Shown in pieces: positions 57,590 through 64,000 of a stretch of 64,000 bases of DNA (the first letter of the stretch is position 1; the number at the start of each line of letters is the position of its first letter). A program made the position numbers and the translations under genes. The stretch covers positions 4,009,001 through 4,073,000 of the forward strand of contig JAPTOF010000012.1 of the NCBI GenBank assembly GCA_028554755.1. Reading direction: 5' to 3'. This DNA comes from Cordia subcordata. Lineage: Eukaryota; Streptophyta; Magnoliopsida; Boraginales; Cordiaceae. Under the pieces are notes generated by a model. That model worked only from the letters and a program-made list of their open reading frames with translations, was not told the origin of the DNA and made no database searches.

Positions 57590-58390
57590 TTGTTTGCTGA
57601 GATAGAGCTTTTGCAAAAGAGGGTAACTCTCTATATTCCTCTCTTCTCTACTGTTGTTACCCCTTGGCTTACAGTCCACGTTTAATTTATATGTGAATTT
57701 ATATGTGCTTAATTCTGAGTATGCTTTCTATATGTTACATCTCATTTCGGTTGGCTTTTCTTTATATAAAAGTATTTTTCAAAAAAAAAATTCTTTCTCG
57801 AAATAGGTATATTTTAAATTAATTTTAAAAAAAAGTTAAAACTCTTTTTTGTAATAAGTATTTAGGACTAAAAATTTTAAACTTATTTTAAAAATGTGTC
57901 TTTCGCAAAGGTTATATGAAAAACCTTTTGTTTAAGAATCAATCTCGTCGAAACCTAACTCATATTTCTTAGCTGAAAATAGAACATTAATTCAATTTCA
58001 CATTGGATAACACGGTTACACGAAATACTATCGATAAAGAGAATTTTTTTTTTTCATGGATAAATCATGGCACATCATCTATATATAGATAACTATATGG
58101 CAAACGAGAAAAAAAAAAGATATGTTAATTTTGATTTTGAAATTAAAATTGTTTTGTCAAGTTTGATTTTTAATTTATAGACAATTTTTTGTAGTTTCAA
58201 ACCTCATTAATACTTCTTATAATATAAAGAATGTTGCAAAATGCCTAAAAAATTAGGGGTTTTGTTTAACACCTTTTAATAGTATAAGGACATATTAGTA
58301 GGTTATGAAAGACAAGGTTTAAACTTTTATGGGATTTTAAAAAAACACAAGGACATAAAAATGCATGTTAAACCCTTCTAATAATTATAT
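57590..58390 (+). pseudogene. duplicated fragment of the MADS gene: part of exon 5 plus intron 5
   Basis: 57590 onwards matches 47380 onwards (offset 10,210). It starts inside exon 5 (TTGTTTGCTGAGATAGAGC), keeps the exon 5 end and GTAACT donor, and continues through about 770 bp of intron 5. The match includes the AACCTTTTGTTT, ACATCATCTATATATAGAT and ATGGGATTTTAA-type fold-back segments, and ends near TAATAATTAT. Indels and substitutions are frequent. The exon copy has one visible change in the first 33 nt (CTTTTGC for CTTATGC, Met to Leu). No other exon follows, so it is a dead segmental copy. The fold-back relic in intron 5 must predate the duplication. Confidence 0.88.
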
Positions 58391-58449
58391 ATATAACCTT
58401 TGTTATATGCTGATGGCTAATTAACCAAAATAATATAAAGAAAAAGGAA

Positions 58450-59550
58450 AGTTCCCAATTTAACATATTTAGAAACTGATTTCTCAAAATAATATTTTTG
58501 TCAACTAATTTAGCAACACATTTTTGCCAAACGATTTGGCAACTAATTTTGCCAAATCATTTGACAACTAATGTTTTGGCACTGAAAACTTTTGCTAAAT
58601 CATTTGGAAAAAATGTGTCGCCAAAATATTTGGCTAAAATCTGAATTTTTTTTCCTTAATTCCCATGCGATTTATTTATTTATTTTTTATTTGTTTTTCT
58701 CCAACTTTTTCTTAATCAATATAAAGAATGAACATATTCGTTTTTCTGATGGGGGAGTGTTTTTCTATTTTCTAATGAGAGAGTTGAGGGAGGGGAGGGT
58801 TTGTATAGAAGAAGAAAGTGGTTGGGTGTTAAATCATTTCATGGTTGACAAAGGAAGAAAAAGAGATAGACCAAAAAAATTTAATAATTATCTTCAAAAG
58901 ATCGATGAAGAGGTAGAAATGTGCATTCCAAGCTAAGAGCATGTACAAACCAATACGAATCTTTTCTTTATTTTTGTAAAAGCACCTAACCATTAGGCAT
59001 GGATACCTTAATTCTAGCTATCTCTCTTTCTTTCTTTTTTTTGTATTTACTAAATCATTAGGTTGCTTACAAATTTTTTTGGCACCTAACCATTTTTTAC
59101 CAACTTTTTTTTTTCATTTTTTTAAAGGCATCTAACTATTAGTATTAGGCACCATTTTTTTCTTTTTTTGCAAAACATTGTTACTATTTTTTCCATGCTT
59201 TTTGCAAAGTAGTTTATCGCTAGCTTACCATACATATACATAGATTGAGTTGTGGCATAAAAAACATTATATGATGAATAAATATGTTGCATCTCATAAA
59301 AAATTAATTTTGATGCTAAATGGTTAGGTGCCCAAAAAATAAATAAAATTATAAGTGCATAACGAATAGACAACTGCGAAAAAAATATCCACAAATACTA
59401 AATTGTTAGATGCTAAAAAAAATTGTTTGCGGCAAACAAGTGGGAAAGAAATTATCGCTGTACCAAATAATTTAGTAAAATTTAGTTGCCAAGTCATTTG
59501 ACAAACATACTATTGAGAAACTCTTTTTAAAGAATGTTAGTTTGGGAACT
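58450..59550. mobile_element. long fold-back element, about 1.1 kb
   Basis: Left end AGTTCCCAATTTAACAT...GATTTCTCAAAATAATA...TTGTCAA is inverted at the right as TTGACAAACATACTATTGAG...TGTTAGTTTGGGAACT. The arms carry repeated CCAAATCATTTGACAACTAA-type motifs. The middle (about 58980-59400) contains its own GCACCTAACCATT / AATGGTTAGGTGC inverted pair. An open frame of 114 codons at 58592-58936 has no recognisable similarity and is probably fortuitous. Confidence 0.72.
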
Positions 59551-59880
59551 ATTCTTTTTTTTTCATATTATTCTAGTTAATTCTCCTATGCTGACTCGGA
59601 TACATTTTTGACTCAAAAAAATATCTAGAAAATACAAGACAAAGTAACAACTAGACCCAAAAACAAAAAGGACACCTAATCTAGTCCACACTTCCATCAT
59701 ATACATTTGACGTCATATACATTTGACCCAAACCAGTAACATTGCATCAGTAGTGCCACAAGTCCACATATATCGACAAACTAGACACCTATTCCATGTA
59801 ACCTTTCCACCATCAACATTGGGAAAATTTTTATTTTTAACCCTATTTTTTAACTTGTTTCTAAAAATAGCCCAATTTTG
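59551..59880. other. intergenic, nothing recognised
   Basis: No gene. ATATACATTTGACGTCATAT is a short direct-repeat neighbourhood (CATATACATTTGAC occurs twice in tandem at about 59699-59732). Confidence 0.4.
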
Positions 59881-59889
59881 AAGTAAGTT

Positions 59890-60447
59890 ACAAAATTAGA
59901 CTTTTCGAACTTATGAAGTTCGAACTCAAAGTAGCAAAGTTCGAGTATATGGAGGATATTCATTTTCACAAAATTCGAACTTTTAACATGCGATTTCGAA
60001 CTTGGGAAGTTCGAGTAAACTATTCGAAATTCAGAAACTCGAAAACGAACTTCTGAAGTTCGACTGCGAGTATCTCAGAATCTGGATAAGGAAGCTGACC
60101 GTTTTGAAAATTTGAAAGTTCAAATACACACGTCTCGGAGTAACTGTCACTGCACGTAACAGACAGGGCATTAAAGCAGAATCTCGAAGCTCGATGTTGA
60201 ATTTCTAAAATTCGAAATTGGTAAAATCGAACTTCAGAAGTTCGAAAGCTAACTGAAGCAGAATCTCAAAGCTCGATGTTGAATTTCTAAAATTCGAAAT
60301 TGGTAAAATCGAACTTCAGAAGTTCGAAAGCTAACTGACATATCTTGATGTCGAACTTCATACGTTCAAAATCTATTTATGTCGGAACTTTAGAAGTTCG
60401 AGTTCGAGCTTTTGTTCCTCGATGTCGAACTTCTGAAGTTCGACATC
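59890..60447. repeat. array of TTCGAA-rich palindromes upstream of the PMD locus
   Basis: CGAACTTC-GAAGTTCG and related half-sites recur more than a dozen times. Near-perfect 19-bp palindromes TCGAACTTCAGAAGTTCGA lie at about 60228-60246 and 60310-60328. A perfect hairpin with 13-bp arms and one central base (arm GATGTCGAACTTC) sits at 60421-60447, a few bases before a TATA box. An 82-bp direct tandem repeat covers 60176-60337. Confidence 0.85.
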
Positions 60448-60452
60448 TCTAC

Positions 60453-60460
60453 TATTTATA
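60453..60460 (+). promoter_or_regulatory. candidate TATA box of the PMD locus
   Basis: TATTTATA is followed by a C-run and a CT-rich, ATG-free leader. The leader ends at a strong donor (AATCTT then GTAAGT at 60606). This implies a non-coding first exon and a 1.35-kb leader intron ending at TCGTAG (61951). Confidence 0.5.
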
Positions 60461-60775
60461 CCCCCCCCGGCCCAATCCCTCCTCTCCCATTCGAAACCTC
60501 ACCTCTTTGCTCTCTCCAACTCTCTCTAATCCCTCTCTCATTTTCTCCCACCCAACCCGAAAATCTAATACAAATTTCCACATCCTAGGATTTTGCCTAA
60601 ATCTTGTAAGTTTACTTTTTTTTTTTGTATCGAATTATATGTTTTAATGTGTTTGTTTGTTTAATTTATATGTTGCTTAATATGTTAAATTTCAAAATTA
60701 TATATTAATTTTATATGTTGCTTAATATGTTAAATTTTGAAATTATATGTTAATTATATGTTACTTAATACGTTA

Positions 60776-61099
60776 AATTTGAAAATTAGATTATTGTTTA
60801 TTTTAGTGGAATATTAATCATGTTGGTTTATTTTATATGTTAATTATATGTTTCTTAATACGTTAAATTTCAAAATTAGACTATTGTTTATTTCAGTGGA
60901 ATATTAATCATGTTGGTTTATTTTATATGTTGATTTATTTTTGGAATATTAATCATTTTATGATGATGGGATGTATTAATCATTGTGCATATAATTAGTG
61001 TGAATTTATAAATATTAGAAAATGTAGGTACTAGTTATTTAATTAGTATGAAACTAGAAAAATTAAAATAATATGAATTTTACAAAATTAGCAAAATTA
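60776..61099. repeat. 324-bp near-identical direct repeat, copy A
   Basis: Matches 61545-61868 almost base for base (offset 769), beginning AATTTGAAAATTAGATTATTG and ending TAGCAAAATTA. Only a few differences are seen (GAAACTAG for GAATGTAG, AAAATTAG for AAAGTTAG). Between the copies, a second set of units (GGGTTTTAGTGGAGT...ATTAATTA) is also repeated. The leader intron thus grew by tandem duplication. Confidence 0.9.
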
Positions 61100-61544
61100 A
61101 ACTTGTAGGCATATAATTAGTAACTAACGGTAGGGTTTTTGTGGCGTTGTAGGATTAATTATTATTCAATTAATCATATGGAGTTTTAGGGTTTTAGTGG
61201 AGTTTTAGGATTAATTACATTAATTATTAGTCAATTTAAGATGAATTTATATATTAATTAAGTATTAAAGTTGTAGTTCTAAACTATTTAATATGAATTT
61301 TTATAAATTTTAAATAATATAAAATTTAAGAAATGAGAAAATTAAAGTTATAGGGTATATAGTCAGTAACTAAAGTTAGGGTTTTAGTGGAGTGTTAAGA
61401 TTAATTATGTTTATTATTAGTCATTTTAAGATGAAGTGATATATTAATTAAATATTAAAGTTGTAGTTCAAAACTAATTAGTAATAATTTTTTTGACGTT
61501 TAGATAATGTTAAGCATTATTAATTTTATTTGTTGTGCAACTTT

Positions 61545-61868
61545 AATTTGAAAATTAGATTATTGTTTATTTTAGTGGAATATTAATCATGTTGGTTTAT
61601 TTTATATGTTAATTATATGTTTCTTAATACGTTAAATTTCAAAATTAGACTATTGTTTATTTCAGTGGAATATTAATCATGTTGGTTTATTTTATATGTT
61701 GATTTATTTTTGGAATATTAATCATTTTATGATGATGGGATGTATTAATCATTGTGCATATAATTAGTGTGAATTTATAAATATTAGAAAATGTAGGTAC
61801 TAGTTATTTAATTAGTATGAATGTAGAAAAATTAAAATAATATGAATTTTACAAAGTTAGCAAAATTA
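61545..61868. repeat. 324-bp near-identical direct repeat, copy B
   Basis: Partner of 60776-61099. High identity suggests a recent duplication or gene conversion. Confidence 0.9.
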
Positions 61869-61951
61869 GTTAAATATTAAAGTTGTAGTTCTAAACTAAT
61901 TAGTAATAATTAGTACTTTTACATTTTTTTTAATTTACTTAATGCTCGTAG

Positions 61952-63930
61952 GATCTATAGCTCATAGACTGGCTCCTAGCAATAGTTCAATGTTATGCTA
62001 TTACTATGACCACCGGGTGAATTATTTATCGTCACTCCATCAGTTAGAGGAACACAAGATTTATAGGAGTGATAGAGACTTATTCCTATGGACAGAGCGT
62101 CCTGCTGTGCAGACAGCTTTGTTGAGAGCCGGATTTTTTGGATGTTATGCGACGTGCTTCCATCAGGTTGACAATCCTCTTATTACTGCCCTGATTGAGA
62201 GGTGGCGGCCAGAGACGCATACATTTCATTTGCCTGTAAGCGAGGCTACGATCACATTCCAGGATGTCACTGTATATTGGGGATTGCCGATTGTTGGTCA
62301 GGTTGTCCCGGTGCTCGACGATACTAGTCGAACTCCGGAAGAGTGGTGGACATGTATTCATCAGTATATAGGGGTATATGTATCTTTGGACAAAATTAGT
62401 GGAAATTCGATTAACATACGCCATCTGAGGGAATTGTACGTAGCCCAAGGCACTCCGGAGAATCCTGAGGTGGATGAAGCGGAACAGCAGGCACGTTTGT
62501 GGATTTTTTTGTTATTTGACACCCATATGTTTACTCATATGACAGGAAATAAATTATCCTTACATTGGTTAGACTTTTTGATTGACTTTGATCATATCAA
62601 TGAATATAATTGGGGGGCAGTAGGCCTAGCGCATCTATATAGATAGCTTTGTAAGACTTGTTGCCGTGATTGTAGAGGCATGTGCGGGCCGTCATGCTCT
62701 TTCAGGTATCACACTTAATCATCTCATTGTTGTTAATGATATTTGAAGACGTATCATTGCTTATAATATAATTGTCTCGTGCAATGCAGTTTTTTGCCCG
62801 GGACATACTCACGGCTTTTAGGCCAACACTGTGTGAACAGACGGATAGGCACAATCAGAGGGATGGGCAAGCTGTTCACCCTGATTTCCCATTGCTGGGC
62901 CCATCATGCGGCTACATGTTCTTTGCGAGGAAGGATCTGAGGTAGGTTGCGGGCCAGGCAGGTTCAAACGAGGCGCGGGACATGATTGACCGTTTGCAGC
63001 CCAGCGAGGTTTGAAAAAATTTACATCTCATATTCTTACTCTCCCTTGTTAATTTACATTGTTTGTTTTATAAAATAATCTGCCGTTATTGTTGTGTTCG
63101 CAATTTATTTGGCAGCCATTTGAGCACGCAATGGGGGATTTGCCACAGTATTGTCTATAAAACATGGACGCGTGGCAAGCATGCATACCCCTTATTGTTG
63201 GTAGGCGGGTTGAGTGGCACCGTCCTGATCGGGTACTTCGGCAGTCCGGCATGCGACAGACGATCCCTGGTAATCCACCAGTATGACAGAAGCACCGGGA
63301 CGGGAAAGAGAAGATTATAGCCGAACATTATAATACGGCGGTCGACGTGTGGGTTAATTGGGAAAACACTATTGTGACGACGGAGTTAGAGGACTTTCCC
63401 GATCCTAGGGCTTTGAGGACGTATATGAGATGGTATCGAGGGATAACCATACTACATGCTGGACACCCTCGGACTAGTCATACAGACGACGGCTACGTTG
63501 CGTCGGCCCACGATGAGAACAGTCTGGTTAGTGAGATATAAATGTTTTCCAATAAATTCGAATTTAGTATGCATTAATGCAATATCTATTGACAATGCCA
63601 GTAACTTTTTCTTTAGGCGATATACGCTCGGCATGTGGTTAACCACAGTGGGAGTATTATACGGCAGTACGAGGCGAGAGACTTGCGAGTAGATGTGGCT
63701 ACTCTTGATTTTATGGTGAGTTATCTGCAGGTCCTGCACATCAGAGGCCAGGCTATACTTTAGCAGACCCAGCATAAGCACCTGTTGGACGACACGACAG
63801 CCATGTATGACGTCCCACGTCCGCAACCGCCTCTACAGACGTTACATCGGTCAGGACAGCGGGGCCGTTATCATCATCCCACTCAGGAGCCCAGCACTTC
63901 GTACATGCCGCCACAGCCTGGTAGGTTTAG
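61952..63930 (+). pseudogene. plant mobile domain (PMD/MAIN-like) gene, with premature stops
   Basis: The exon opening at 61952 (first ATG after the acceptor 61990; an unspliced ATG lies at 61942) encodes a clear PMD: LLRAGFFGC, NPLITALIERWRPETHTFHL, VTVYWGLPIVGQVV, LRELYVAQGTPE, WGAVGLAHLYR. An in-frame TAG at 62644 stops it just where homologues continue LYR-x-LC. The same frame resumes with family-like spacing to a donor at about 62706. Later exons read FFARDILTAFRPTL (from about 62791), with a TAG at 62943-62945. RVEWHRPDRVLRQSGMRQ (about 63208-63261) has a TGA at 63284-63286. WVNWENTIVTTELEDF and a Pro/Gln/Ser tail with a repeated CCCAGCACTTCGTACATGCC (63893 and 63965) follow. PMD proteins (Arabidopsis MAIN/MAIL) act in transposon silencing and meristem maintenance, and many copies ride on transposons. 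The locus may continue beyond the window. TAG readings could instead reflect unrecognised splicing, but three stops favour decay. Confidence 0.8.
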
Positions 63931-64000
63931 CTAGTTTGAGTATAGCGGTCTGTCACATCAGGATCCCAGCACTTCGTACATGCCGCCACAGCATGACAGG

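Noticed and set aside
58592..58936. 114-codon frame
   Set aside because: Inside a fold-back element, partly formed by its repeat arms. No recognisable domain.
1..64000. tRNA, rRNA, CRISPR, organellar insertions
   Set aside because: Scanned by eye for conserved tRNA boxes, rRNA stretches, spaced repeats and plastid genes. Nothing convincing, though a tRNA scan could still find one.

Overview
This is nuclear DNA from a eudicot plant. Its genes are split by GT-AG introns, the intergenic DNA is very AT-rich, and LTR, TRIM and MITE transposable elements are abundant. I cannot name the species. No rRNA, tRNA, CRISPR or bacterial-type operon is visible.

Four real genes form the backbone. In order they are: (1) a plant-specific nuclear-looking protein of 1,166 residues (+, 6497-14938) with the N-terminal signature FSIREY/MRSVD/KCWPF; (2) an HVA22f-type DP1/TB2 membrane protein (-, 16643-18056); (3) a C-class MADS-box gene of the PLENA/SHATTERPROOF lineage (+, 36968-48708) with the classical 7 coding exons and a 9.55-kb first coding intron; (4) a GAUT15-type galacturonosyltransferase-like protein (-, 51513-55616) in 6 exons. 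From memory, HVA22F and SHP2 are neighbours on Arabidopsis chromosome 2 (At2g42820/At2g42830), and SHP1 and GAUT15 are neighbours on chromosome 3 (At3g58780/At3g58790). This window holds both pairs together, so it looks like the unfractionated ancestral SHP neighbourhood. I reconstructed all exons by hand from splice sites, frame phase and family knowledge.

The large MADS intron contains an AAGAAT box followed by two CCAATCA boxes at 39162-39224. This matches the motif set described for the AGAMOUS regulatory intron. The same intron carries a 5-kb dead Ty1/copia element (40537-45552) inserted into an older fold-back element. A copy of exon 5 plus about 770 bp of intron 5 of the MADS gene lies 10.2 kb downstream (57590-58390).

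Gene 1's 4.65-kb intron holds an intact-looking TRIM retrotransposon (two 74-bp LTRs, PBS, PPT, 5-bp TSD). Its 3' LTR and flank have been amplified in tandem. A LINE reverse-transcriptase relic follows. The 18-kb spacer between HVA22f and the MADS gene is a graveyard of PIF/Harbinger-like MITEs, a second TRIM-like element with internal repeats, and fold-back elements. I see no convincing gene in it.

The right end (59.9-64 kb) is a different kind of territory. It has an array of TTCGAA-rich palindromes, a TATA box and leader, a duplicated intron, and a plant mobile domain (PMD/MAIN-like) pseudogene with at least three in-frame stops that runs towards the window edge.
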